DNA of 64,000 nt from Oegoconia quadripuncta (Eukaryota > Arthropoda > Insecta > Lepidoptera > Autostichidae): NCBI GenBank assembly GCA_949316235.1, contig OX438744.1:41087278-41151277 (forward strand). Reading direction: 5' to 3'. A program made the position numbers and the translations under genes. The notes under the pieces were generated by a model, which was given only the letters and a program-made list of their open reading frames with translations, had not been told where the DNA came from and did not search any database. This document shows, piece by piece, positions 28,693 through 38,390 of this stretch (positions are counted from its first letter, which is position 1; every line of letters starts with the position of its first letter).

Positions 28693-29158
28693 GACATCAG
28701 TAAAATGAGTAGATATGATATTCTTCTCGCACTGAGACTGCGTTCTGGACACATCCCTCTGAATAGCTTCGGATTTTTGATGGGCAAAATAGGTTCACCA
28801 AATTGTGATGAATGTGACGTGGTAGAAGATGTCTATCACATCCTTGAGGAGTGTGTGCGGAACGAGGCTGAGAGACAAAATCTTAGAATAGTATTAGATA
28901 TTGATTTGTACGATATAGGAGTCATGAATTGCATTTTGGCATCACCGATGTCGGATGCGGCCAAAATGTTACTGGAACTCGTCAGGGTGGGCCTCAGCGC
29001 CGCAGTAGGAGGTCACATTAAACATGTCACTCTCCTGCGGCGGCGTTGCCTGGGGACCGCTTTGTAATTAAGTTATGCAATTTACCATAGGGATTTGTAC
29101 TCATGAGGGTGATATTTTCAAATTGAAAAAACCCTCTATAAATAAATAAATAAAAAAA
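28693..29158 (+). pseudogene. I/Jockey-like LINE C-terminal zinc-knuckle region
   Basis: The open frame 28705-29067 reads LALRLRSGHIPLNSFGFLMG, SPNCDECDVVEDVYHILEEC (a CxxC...HxxxxC zinc knuckle) and ends RRRCLGTAL. Lepidopteran I/Jockey-like elements carry this SPNCxxCxxxEDVYHxLxEC motif after RT or RNase H. A short 3' UTR ends AAATAAATAAATAAAAAAAA. It is 5'-truncated and stands back to back with the minus-strand fragment at 28340-28690. Confidence 0.75.
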
Positions 29159-29199
29159 AAAAAACGTTACATCATTCAAATTACTGTAATTACTCTCAT

Positions 29200-29335
29200 T
29201 CACAAAACTGAGCAAGAATCACCAGGTACTGCTCTTTTTAAGTACGTTGTGGGTTATAATGTCTAATTCGACAAAACAAGAAGTATATTATATCGCATAA
29301 TTAGACTGAATATCGCCAAATTTGGTGGCCAAAGC
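29200..29335 (-). mobile_element. CR1/Daphne-like 3' UTR fragment
   Basis: GAGCAAGAATCACCAGGTACTGCTCTTTTTAA and TTAGACTGAATATCGCC parallel 47675-47780 (GAGCAAGAAACTCAGG.., AGACTGGATATCGCC). Confidence 0.5.
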
Positions 29336-29530
29336 CAAAGTCAAAAAAATTGTAGATAAATTGACACTTAATAATTCTTTCAATGTCCGATTTTTGATTC
29401 TACACTATATGATTCCTTACCCCCCGATATCCCCGTCCCACTAATTTGAAGTGTTTACTCTCCTTTGTACCGTCCGCATTTGTCCAAATTTTGTCTTAAC
29501 TTTATTAGTAGTAGTAAGATTAAATTATAA

Positions 29531-29690
29531 CCGTCTTATTCATATAAATTTACAAACGCTTTATAAACCTGTTTTAGTAAATGTTGTCTCTGTCGTTCAT
29601 AAGGAAATGTTGCAATGAAAGAAAGTGACAAAATATACTTTAACTAAAACAGGCTTATACAGCGTTTGTAAATTTTTATGAATAAGAGGG
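29531..29690. mobile_element. 160-bp MITE, PIF/Harbinger-like
   Basis: About 50-bp inverted ends: CCGTCTTATTCATATAAATT on the left and, reversed, CCCTCTTATTCATAAAAATT on the right, continuing TACAAACGC..CCTGTTTTAGT. TAA flanks both sides (29528-29530, 29691-29693), fitting the 3-bp TWA duplication of PIF/Harbinger. There is no coding. Confidence 0.7.
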
Positions 29691-29693
29691 TAA

Positions 29694-30030
29694 TAGTGTA
29701 ACTATCTGTGTATACTTGTGGCGTTGCTTTGTGTGTGTTTCGTTGTTTTGTTTTAGATTGGATCATCTTCAACTGGTGTATGTAAATAAATTAATAGCAA
29801 CCGGTTATCTGCAATGTTGTCACTCCCATGACTGACTGGATGCTGGCAGAATCCTAAAAAGGAAAGCCGTTACTTAAAAGAATTGAATTGAAGATTATCT
29901 CTCGTCTTATTCTATTCGGCCGTGAGCGACGCACACCATTGAGAGACTTGAGCCCACGTGATGAATTTGGTTCATACTGTCCTAGTAAGAAAAGTTGAAA
30001 TTAGATTAGATTTATTTAGTTCACTGTACA
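29694..30030. other. no feature recognised
   Basis: AT-rich; a short GC patch at 29910-29950. Nothing assignable. Confidence 0.3.
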
Positions 30031-30033
30031 ACA

Positions 30034-30263
30034 TCTAACGAATACTATAAATGCAAAAGTTTGAATGTATGTTTGTTTGTCGCTCAATCACGGCGAAACG
30101 GATGATCAGATTTGGATGAAATTCACCATATAGGTAGAATATACCCTGGATTGAGACATAGGATATATTTCATCCCGATAAAGTGCGTAGTTCCCGCGGA
30201 ATAAATTAATTTCGATGATAAAATTAATCCACGCAGGCGAAGCCGCGGGCGGAAAGCTAGTCA
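30034..30263 (+). mobile_element. Lep1-like Helitron, complete
   Basis: CGAATACTATAAATGCAAAAG, GCTCAATCACGGCGAAACGG, CCCGATAAAGTGCGTAGTTCC and the 3' end CCACGCAGGCGAAGCCGCGGGCGGAAAGCTAGT. It is the cleanest Helitron-like copy here. Confidence 0.8.
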
Positions 30264-30489
30264 TATCATACATTATCTGTAATTTAATGATTTCTAAAAT
30301 AAAAGTGATTGTCAAACAAAAACAATAACATTATACATACATCTCAAAAATTTATAGAATTATAATAATAATAAATAATAATAATAAAAATAGTTTATTT
30401 TCTCACTAAAAATGACGCTTTACAAAGTGATAGGATCTAAGTATAACATACTTTAGTAACTTATTAGTAATCTGTGGTATAACTAAGTC

Positions 30490-30725
30490 TAAGAACTAAT
30501 ATTATAAATACAAAAGTTTGGATGTTTGTTTCTTTGTTTGTTGCTCACGGCGAAACGGATGAACAGATTTGGATGAAACTTGATATATAGATAGGTAGAA
30601 CATACACTGGACGAAACCTAAAATAACTAAATTAAAAACGCATTGGTGCATGGCCTGCCTGGGAATCGAACCCGCACCTCCTAAATTGGGAGACCGCGTC
30701 TCAACCGCTAAGCCAATGATGCTCG
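30490..30725. mobile_element. Helitron 5' part fused to a SINE-D head
   Basis: 30494-30610 (plus) is a Helitron start (ACTAATATTATAAATACAAAAG to GTAGAACATACACTGG). 30640-30725 is a minus-strand SINE-D head (B-box GGTTCGATTCC, GAGACGCGGTCTCCC reversed). Confidence 0.65.
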
Positions 30726-30850
30726 TCTTGTTGACCCAAGATGTGAATAAATGCATTGAATTGAGTTATTCTACTCGGATCTTCTAAACAAAAAAAAACT
30801 TTTAATGTATAAAAAATCTTGAAATAAATTATAAAATAGGTACCTACATT

Positions 30851-31145
30851 TTTTTATGCACAACGGGTTAGCACTTAACCTCAATCACATCTGATGTTAA
30901 GTGACGATGAGGCCGAAGGGGGAAACGTACTGACCCGGAAACGTCATCCTATTTGGGGCACTGGCTATTAACATTGTTGTTTGACAGAAGATTTAGATAA
31001 GATGGTGGTAGCTAGCCAGCCGAACATTTAAAATGCCCTACCACCAACCAAACCGACTACTAAACATGTACCCCGCTGTGGATCGAACCCGCGACTTCCG
31101 AATCGGAAACCCTATGTTGTTTACATTGAGCCACGGAGGCGGTTA
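30851..31145 (-). mobile_element. SINE-C, full length
   Basis: It runs from ATGCACAACGGGTTAGCAC (reverse 3' end) to the head CCGCCTCCGTGGCTCAATGTAAA (minus), with B-box GGTTCGATCC at about 31080-31090. Confidence 0.85.
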
Positions 31146-32132
31146 TCGATATTTCGATGAGTGAGCCGAGGAGCGTATTCTTCTAATTCAGTTGACACTC
31201 AAATGTCAATTTACAGAATAATATAGCAATAATGCACAGATGTAGTGAAAATAAGTTAAATATAATTCCTCACAGTGTCAGATCCACAATGATCTAGAAT
31301 GCAGCACGGCGGTGTAAGTGCCAAGTTGACAAAAACTCGTAAATTACGAGGCGGCTCCAGTCTTAAGAAATTGTTATTAAGCTTGTTTGTTGATCCTCTT
31401 AAATTGTGTTTGGTTTGAGAATTTTTTAATTTTAATACCGTCCCGTGCCCGCACCGGGCCGGGCTCGTGCGGGAAATTAATGCTTCCAATTTATTTGCAG
31501 ATTGATTTATTGCCTCAAGAGTGTTTGTTGCCGGAGATATGAACAGCGGTTGTCGATCCAAATCATTGTGTAATATTAGTATTCTTAGATCGAGTAAGTG
31601 GCCTAAATAAGATATATTATTTAAATAAAATAAATAAATAATAAATAAAAGGTATTTATTCACCACAAAGTTAATGTTCATTCGTCATGAACATTCATCG
31701 CATCAGAGCAGTGGCCGACAGACTTACTAAATAATGCAGACTTGCGTAATACATAATTATATTGTTATTCACTTAGCTTGTAAATTCACACGTACCTTGT
31801 ATAAGTTGTATAGAACTCACACATAGAAATAAGCTGTAATAAATAGTTAGTTAAATTGTCAATAAAGCCTGTAAGTACCACATTTTATATATTACACATT
31901 TGTTAATTGTTAAGTCTTGAGAGCAATACATCCAATTATAAGCTACTACAGACATATATTTTTTTTTTATTCACGACGGGTTATTATATATCTTCATTGA
32001 CAGTTATTGTACCTTTTATTAAGCATCTAGGACGATGTATATTAAATAGATACCGCGAAACAACTGCTATGACTTCGCCCAAGGCACAATAGCAAAACTG
32101 TGAACACTCGTTCTTCATTAAAGAGAACAATG
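31146..32132. other. non-repetitive stretch, possible host DNA
   Basis: No mobile element recognised. 31270-31560 is less AT-rich and includes CTCGTAAATTACGAG (perfect palindrome) and ACCGTCCCGTGCCCGCACCGG. TTATTTGCAG near 31490-31500 resembles a splice acceptor. The 141-codon minus frame at 31256-31681 shows no domain. Confidence 0.3.
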
Positions 32133-32264
32133 AAGCTGCTGTAACTAAATCTGCCGCCAAACAGCAATGTTATGTTCCGGTTGTCAGAGATAAGATAGCC
32201 AATCCCCCAAATAAGATGGGGTTGCCGGGTCAGTACGCTACCACCTTCGGCCTCATCTTCGCTT
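32133..32264 (+). mobile_element. SINE-C tail, internal deletion
   Basis: AAATCTGCCGCCAAACAGCAATG, TTCCGGTTGTCAGAGATAAGATAGCC and GGCCTCATCTTCGCTTAACA, then a direct join to LINE-F. Confidence 0.7.
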
Positions 32265-32735
32265 AACATTTCCTGTTGCGTTAATCTGAGCTCCTTTCTT
32301 ATCTTCTCTCTATACCTTAGCACAATCCTGTTGTGGCTTATTATTATTATTTTATATATCAATAAATATTTATTTAGTACACCAATATTATTTACGTTTG
32401 TATTTTGTTGCTATTTTATAGATGTTATGTGTAAGTAGGTATATTTGTCTATTGATCTATGAATGTATGTGTATGTAAATATATGAAATTTATTCACGTA
32501 GTTTGTATCTGCATCCCTATTTAATACCGCATAACCTACCTATTTCAAATGTACTGTCCTTATACCCAAAAGTTGCCTGGAAGAGATCGCTTTTAGTGAT
32601 AAGGTTGCCAAATTGTACATTCTATTCTTACCACTTTTCTGACACTATATTTTCTTTTCGGTTGTGCAATAAAGTGTATTTGTATTGTATTGTATGGTAA
32701 TATCAGGTGTGATTGAGGTCAAGTGCATAAAAAAA
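32265..32735 (+). mobile_element. LINE-F 3' UTR, then SINE-C end
   Basis: CATTTCCTGTTGCGTTAATC, CCTTAGCACAATCCTGTTG, ACTGTCCTTATACCCAAAAG and GTGCAATAAAGTGTATTTG lead to (TATTG)n at 32680-32695. A SINE-C end (ATATCAGGTGTGATTGAGG..AAAAAA) follows at 32698-32735. Confidence 0.75.
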
Positions 32736-33134
32736 CGTCCCAATGTGTCACGATGAGAGAGCAGCATAAAATGTTCTTCCGTACAGACATAAGGAATTTT
32801 TAGATACTTTCCTTGGCGTTACCCGTACTAATAAAATATTTTGAACGTAATATGTGAATGACTACGGATTAGCAAATGATATAGGAACATACCGCGGCTT
32901 GCGAACGGGTACATAAACGTCGTTGCGATACTGCAAACACAGTAGCCGCAAGCTGATTGCAACTAAACCAATTCGAGTGAACGCGACAGTGACGTTAGCA
33001 ACGGGTGTAGTTCGGCGTCAAACTAGTGTCGCAATTGATAGCAACGAGTTAAGTGATCCGTAGTTTGTATATTATTTGTGGGACGACTTAGCTGCTGTGA
33101 GCATTTCCAATATATATATTGTCCCCGATACCAC
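32736..33134. other. no feature recognised
   Basis: 32880-33060 is CpG-richer with repeated GTTGCGATAC / TAGCAACG motifs. No frame is recognised. Confidence 0.3.
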
Positions 33135-33345
33135 AAAGATAAGTCATATAATGTATCGGGGGCATTATATCGCGTGCTTCATCTCCGACCACATCGTCAC
33201 TTTCCATCAGGTGAGATTGTGGTCAAACGCGTATCCAGTCAATCATAAAAAAAAAAAAAAAAAAAATATGACTTATCTTACCCCTCGTGGTGTCCCCAAA
33301 GATAAGTCATATATTGTTGTCAGAGTTGTTAACCACTACACCAAA
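33135..33345 (+). mobile_element. LINE 3' end with 16-bp direct flanks and hairpin
   Basis: 33151-33266 is the poly(A) 3' end of the RTAxxWN-type LINE (CATCTCCGACCACATCGTCAC, GAGATTGTGGTCAAACGCG, poly(A) 33247-33266). AAAGATAAGTCATATA flanks it at 33135-33150 and again at 33298-33313. An extra inverted copy TATGACTTATCTT stands at 33267-33279. A SINE-A head scrap (minus; TGGTGTAGTGGTTAACAAC) follows to about 33345. Confidence 0.6.
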
Positions 33346-33770
33346 TATAGTATCATTCTAGTCTTAATTTTATTAGAAATAGCTTCTACTAATATTTAAA
33401 CTTTATTCAATTGGGTACTCTCTATGATCACAAATTGATTGAATTCATTAAAAACAATTTCAATCTATTTGTAGAGTTGTCTGTATACTTGAAGATACTT
33501 TAGCACTTTGAGATAATGAACTTTTCATTAAGATTTTAATAAAGTTGGAGTACAAGTTCGGGGCTGAAATGAGGTAGAGGCAGTCGGACGGAAGAGTTTC
33601 AGTTTTGTGAGAAATAATATCTAGACAGTATCAAGAAGCTTCAATATACGTTTAAGTTGATGTAAATAATTTTATGTAATCCTCTTTTTACAAACTGGGT
33701 AGTCAGTGGTGTCCAAATAATAAGCGTTTAGAATTTCAAAATTTTAAAAGTTTAACGCTTAAAACAAAAA
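33346..33770. other. no feature recognised
   Basis: AT-rich, no recognised repeat. Confidence 0.3.
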
Positions 33771-34010
33771 TCAATGGATTTATCAATCAATCAAATACTT
33801 TATTGCACAGTTAACAAAAGCTACATGAAGAATACAACGTACATCATTAATCGCACAAAATTGTCTTACGATAAACTGAAATGTACTCATGACAGAGGTG
33901 AGCCCATCGTCATTGAAACATACAAGTCAATCGCCTTTCTTGACAACCATGGGCAGAGACGATTGGTGTTTGGGATTTTTTTTTATTCAGGTTGGGGATT
34001 ACCGAATCAA
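33771..34010 (-). mobile_element. LINE-G 3' end joined to degenerate LINE-H
   Basis: ATCAATCAATCAAATACTTTATTGCACAG is a (TTGA)n-tailed LINE 3' end on the minus strand; the same end occurs at 60004-60260. 33890-34000 matches LINE-H in reverse (GAGCCCATCGTCATTGAAAC). Confidence 0.55.
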
Positions 34011-34147
34011 AATTAACGAATTCTCTAAATTCACTGATTGCAGTTTTTCTCTACTTCAAGAAATGTTATATTCTACCTTTTTTATTCTAAGTATCGCAGT
34101 CCGAAGAGGTATTTTTAAATTATTGACATCAATTTAGCAGAACCACA

Positions 34148-34228
34148 TTATCGGTTAACTCATCTTCACTTAACATCAGGTGTGATTGAGGTCAAGTACG
34201 AACCCGTCGTGCATTAAAAAAAAAATCG
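34148..34228 (+). mobile_element. SINE-C 3' end
   Basis: CTCATCTTCACTTAACATCAGG to ACGAACCCGTCGTGCATTAAAAAAAAAA. Confidence 0.75.
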
Positions 34229-34246
34229 GCTTGTGATTTCTGTTCT

Positions 34247-34535
34247 CTAAGAGCGTCGGTGGTTCAGCTATTAAGAAGCGGTCTCCCAATTTAGGAGGTC
34301 CGGTTTCTATTCCCAGGCAGGCTATGTACCAATGAGTTTTAAATTTAATTACTGCTCTTAAACGGAGAAGGAAAACATCGTGAAGAAACCTGCATGCCTG
34401 TGAAATAAAAATTCAAAGGCATGGAATTCCCCAACCCGCATTGGGCCAGCGTAGTGGACTATGGCCCATACTCCCTCATATACGAGGGAAGGCCTATATC
34501 CCTGTGGTGGGATGTTTACGGGCTGATGATGATGA
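34247..34535 (+). mobile_element. SINE-D, complete
   Basis: GAGCGTCGGTGGTTCAGC, a B-box altered to GGTTTCTATTCC, a shortened middle, and the full end CTCCCTCATATACGAGGGAAGG to GGGCTGATGATGATGATC. Confidence 0.85.
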
Positions 34536-34739
34536 TCTCTGTTACGATTGTTGATCACATACAGTATAATCTTCTCAAGTATCTACGTATTAATATACTT
34601 AATTATTTTAAGAAAATTTCAAACCAATCCCTTATTATTACGTAGACGTAATTTGTTTACTCGATATTATAATTCCTGTTTCGTTTAATAACATGAAGCA
34701 GCTTTTAATTGGAAACTCACAAGGTACTAGAGATGTTTG

Positions 34740-34960
34740 TGTCCGTGACCTCAGCTATCGCGCGCTGCGCACAGCTGCGTCCGCTAGACGGTGAAATATG
34801 CGCGGCGCGTCGGCAGCGCTGACGTGACGGACGGATTTATGGGCTGGTAGGCGATGTGCCCCTTCTCCATACCACCCGCCGCACCGCATCAATGTGGTAT
34901 ATCGGAGTGATCGAAATTCTTGGCAGATCTTGGTGCTGGCCATCAACTTATGTGATTATC
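34740..34960. other. CpG-rich patch without assigned gene
   Basis: GCTATCGCGCGCTGCGCAC, AATATGCGCGGCGCGTCGGC and CCGCCGCACCGCATC stand out from AT-rich DNA. A 63-codon minus frame covers it but no domain is recognised. A promoter or old GC-rich exon is possible. Confidence 0.3.
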
Positions 34961-35007
34961 AGACCAGCTCGATGTTCAATGAATCTTTAACGTACTTATA
35001 TAAGTAA

Positions 35008-35100
35008 CTAGCTTTCCGCCCGTGACTTCGTCCTCGTGGAACTCAATGTTTTTAGAAATAGGACATACTAAAAACCTATGGTAAAAATTAGCCGTGAGAG
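35008..35100 (-). mobile_element. Helitron 3' end fragment
   Basis: ACTAGCTTTCCGCCCGTGACTTCG is the reverse of the Lep1-like terminus; the rest is not recognisable. Confidence 0.6.
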
Positions 35101-35680
35101 TTTTATTTTATGACAATTCTTAGGGACCGTTTACCAGACGCGATCCCGTTTTAGCCGTTCCTAAAAATTGACTATTCTCAAATTTTCCCCTGGGTATTTT
35201 CCAAACTTTTACCTCAGCGAGTGTTTACCGGCAGCGATCGCATTTCTCCCGTTCCCGTAGGAATTTCGGAAAATGCATTCCTAACTAACGTCTGCTACTA
35301 ATAGACTAACCATTTGAGCTTCATTTTCAATTTCCCGTGGTAATTTCCAAAATTTCTTTTGGGAATTCTCTTAAATCTAACCATAGTGAGTGTTTGCTTA
35401 ATTTTTGTTCACTTCTGTTTTGATTTCTTACATGTTGCTATGGTTTTGTTTCTATGTGTGTGGAAATAAAGATTTTTGTGCCAGAGTAATCCAATGTAAA
35501 TTTGGCTAAGTTCTGATATACTCTGAAGATAGAAAATGGACTCTTACTGAAGTCGATTGTTTTGTCCATTTTTGGCAGTTCAATATGTCAGACGACCTAT
35601 AGCAATAGATCTACGTACGGAATGACCTTGGACTGTCTGGAACATCTATCATCTGTCTATTCCATTTGATTAAGAGGGTT
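35100..35680. other. unassigned; internal GTTTACC...GCGATC repeats
   Basis: GTTTACCAGACGCGATCCCG (35130) and GTTTACCGGCAGCGATCGC (35222) are near-repeats of each other and of 10600-10625. An unnamed dispersed repeat is likely. Confidence 0.35.
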
Positions 35681-35684
35681 TATT

Positions 35685-35840
35685 AAATGTACTGTCCTTA
35701 TACCCAAAGGTTGCCTGGAAGAGATCGCTTTTAGTGATAAGGTCGCCAAATTGTACATTCTATTCTTACCACTTTTCTGAAACTGTATTTTCTTATCTGT
35801 TGTGCAATAAAGTGTATTTGTATTGTATTGTATTGTTTAT
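35685..35840 (+). mobile_element. LINE-F 3' end, short copy
   Basis: AAATGTACTGTCCTTATACCC to AATAAAGTGTATTTG(TATTG)n; strongly 5'-truncated. Confidence 0.8.
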
Positions 35841-36037
35841 CCAGCGCGGTATTCCATACAAACTTTCAAGTAAAAATTTTCGGGACGATAATCCGAATCT
35901 ATTGGTACTTTATACGCTTAAAGCACGTCATTGTATGAAGCAGCTGTTTTTTTTTTTCGCTTTCCGTGTTGGTCCCATAGTGAAAGTTGTTCAATTTCAT
36001 AGTCTGAACAACCATACAAAAATTTGCGAAATGTGTT

Positions 36038-36252
36038 CTACTTCGCCTGCGTGGATTAAGTTTATCGCGGAAATTGGTTTATACCGCGGGAATTACTCAC
36101 TTTATCGGGATAAGATATATCTTATGTTTTATTCCAGGGTAAATATTATTATGTTCTACCTACATACCAAATTTCATCCAAATCCGTTCATCCGTTTCGC
36201 CGTGATTGAGCAGCAAACAAACAAACAAACTTGCGCATTTATAATATTGGAT
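36038..36252 (-). mobile_element. Lep1-like Helitron lacking its 3' terminus
   Basis: ACTTCGCCTGCGTGGATTAAG, TTTATCGGGATAAGATATATC and CATCCGTTTCGCCGTGATTGAG to GCGCATTTATAATATTGG. The CTAGT end is missing. Confidence 0.75.
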
Positions 36253-36530
36253 CTTTACCTATGAAAATGGAGACTTTTTTCTTCGTTAATCATATGTACC
36301 AACTCCTGCGATTCTATAGCTATTTCCAAATTTGTTTTTTATTTGGAAAAATTTAATATATTTTCAAGGTTTCACATGAAATATTTTTTAATGTCTGATC
36401 TAAATCACATAATAAAAAAAAACTTGAACACAGCTCTTTTCATGAGCTTCCCACATTATTTCTTTGATACGCAGAAACTTTTATAAAGCGGTTACTTTTA
36501 AAAATTAACACTGCCTATATTTAAATTATT
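36253..36530 (+). repeat. about 270-bp repeat shared with a Helitron interior
   Basis: CTTTACCTATGAAAATGGAG to CACTGCCTATATTTAA matches 61540-61802 closely over its length, including CTTCGTTAATCATATGTACC and GAACACAGCTCTTTTCATG. Here it touches the 5' end of the inverted Helitron; at 61540 it lies inside a Helitron. Confidence 0.75.
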
Positions 36531-36671
36531 GTTATCTGAACACACAAAGTTTAGCTAAATTTGGATTTGCCGTTCCCAAAAAAATGACAAAGTGAGAAAA
36601 CAGTCTTAATGAAATTCTTCATACAAAACGTCAATTTCATAGGTAAGGACCTAATATTAGTTAGATTTTGT

Positions 36672-36990
36672 GTGTTTTTTTTTTTTATTTTAATTAGAAT
36701 GGGATCGCTCTTGACCTTAATCTGGACTAATGTCGAGATAAGGTCTACGATGGAACGAGCTTTCCCAGAAGATGCCTATTTAACCTGTCTTTAAAGAGCT
36801 GCGGGTTATATGCGATTGGAAACACAGACGGAGGCAATGCGTTCCACTCCTTAGCCGTGCGCATGAGAAACGAAGACCTAAAACGCTTGGTCCTTATAAA
36901 TGGCACGTCAACTAAGTGTGGGTGATATCCTGCGGTACGTCTTGAATTTCGATGTAAGAACGGGGATGGCGGGATTTTAAACGACTTCAA
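36672..36990 (-). pseudogene. non-LTR RT C-terminus with poly(A)
   Basis: The minus-strand frame 36990-36745 includes FLHRNSRRTAGYHPHLVDVP, FIRTKRFRSSFLMRTAKEWN and FPIAYNPQLFKDRLNRHLLG then a stop. It is the same family type as 28340-28690 but a different subfamily. Poly(A) appears as poly(T) at 36679-36692. 5'-truncated. Confidence 0.8.
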
Positions 36991-37136
36991 AAAAGGAGGA
37001 GGTTCTGTATTCGGGGCGTATTTTTTTTTTTTTTACATAGTTGTAAAGCGATGACTAACCCACAAACTGATGGTGCCACGTAACCTAATTATCAGCATTG
37101 AGCACATGAAATGAAATGAATTTATTCGATATGGTA

Positions 37137-37437
37137 TTCGTCGGTGGCTAAACGGTTAAGACGCGGTCTCCCAATTTGGGAGGTCCCGGTTCGATTCCCA
37201 GGCAAGCCGTGTACCAATGAGTTGCTAAATTTAATTTAATTACTTATGTGCATTTGTCCGACTGTTCTTAAACGGTGAAGGAAGCAACTTCATGCCTGAG
37301 AAATCAAAATTCTAACGCATGTGAAGTCGCCAACCCGCATTGGGCCAGCGTAGTGGACTATGGCCCATACTCCCTCATATACGAGGGAAGGCCTAAATCC
37401 CTGCAGTGGGATTTTTACGGGCTGATGATGGTGATGA
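37137..37437 (+). mobile_element. SINE-D, complete
   Basis: TCGTCGGTGGCTAAACGGTTAAGACGCGG, B-box GGTTCGATTCC at about 37189-37199, and the full tail to TTTTTACGGGCTGATGATGGTG. Confidence 0.9.
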
Positions 37438-37589
37438 GTTATGGTATTACAGATGAAAGTATTTATATTAGGAGTATCTCATATTTAGGCATATTACATG
37501 ACATACAAATATCGTTAGAGATCAGTCGACACAAACAAAAAATAAAATAAACTATTTACAATCCAAGAATTCCTGAACAGAGTAAAATA

Positions 37590-37920
37590 ACCGCCTCCGT
37601 GGCTCAATGTAAACAACATTAGGTTTACGATTCAGAGGTAGCGGGTTCGATCCCCAGCGGGGTACATGTCTAAGTACTCAGTTTGGTTGGTGGTAGGGCA
37701 TTTTAATATGTCCGCCTGGCTAGCTACCACCATCTTATATAAATCTGCCGCCAAGCAGCAATGTTAATAGCATTGTTGTGTTCCGGTTGTCAGAGATAAG
37801 ATAGCCAGTCCCCCAAATGTGTTGGGGTTTCCGGGTCAGCTTCCACCTTCGACCTCATCTTCACTTAACATCAGGTGTGATTGAGGTCAAGTACGAACCC
37901 GTCGTGCATAGAAAAAAAAA
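37590..37920 (+). mobile_element. SINE-C, complete
   Basis: Head ACCGCCTCCGTGGCTCAATGTAAA with B-box GGTTCGATCCC. The tail is complete to CGTCGTGCATAGAAAAAAAA. With 49850-50205 it is the reference copy of SINE-C. Confidence 0.9.
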
Positions 37921-38107
37921 TGAGCGCACAATCAAGATTCCTGCAAAGACTTTTCGAATTGTTCACAAAGCATGTTTTTAAATGTGTTGGTACGTGATTA
38001 TATATTTTTATACACATAGAATAACATTTTTTTTAACGCGTAGTTTTTGGGATGATGTCATTTTATATCAGCCATGTATGTATGGATGCCTTGTATTTCT
38101 GGGATTT

Positions 38108-38255
38108 TTTTTTTATATATTATGAGAGGGCGGCAAACGAGCATGCGGGTCACCTGATGGAAAGCAATCACCGCCGCCCATGGGCACCCGCAACACCAAA
38201 AGGGTCACAGATGCGTTGCCGGCCTTTGAGGAAGGTGTAGGCTCGTTTCTTGAAG
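38108..38255 (-). pseudogene. LINE-E C-terminus and 3' UTR
   Basis: The minus strand codes [20 protein letters not shown], then VAGAHGRR and a stop, followed by TGATTGCTTTCCATCAGGTGACCCGCATGCTCG and a poly(A). The same end occurs at 49690, 50415 and 62418. Confidence 0.75.
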
Positions 38256-38350
38256 GTTCCAATGTCCAAATACTGCTTTAGCTGCTTTGAAGAGCTCGGG
38301 ATAACGTTTTACAAATGTTACCACTTCGAGCACATATAGACATGTGAGGC
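38255..38350 (-). pseudogene. CR1-like RT C-terminal scrap
   Basis: The minus strand reads LTCLYVLEVVTFVKRYPELF then KAAKAVF. This matches the ILTLPCLYIYE..VFVKxxxxxF segment of CR1-type reverse transcriptases (compare LLTLPCLYIYETAVFVKTNP in the element at 21034-23245). It joins LINE-E coding directly. Confidence 0.55.
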
Positions 38351-38390
38351 TCCGGCAACCGACGGAAGTTTATTCCAATTTCATTCACTG

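Noticed and set aside
31256..31681. 141-codon minus-strand frame
   Set aside because: No recognisable domain, AT-biased residues, and a start in low-complexity AT-rich DNA; not convincing as coding.
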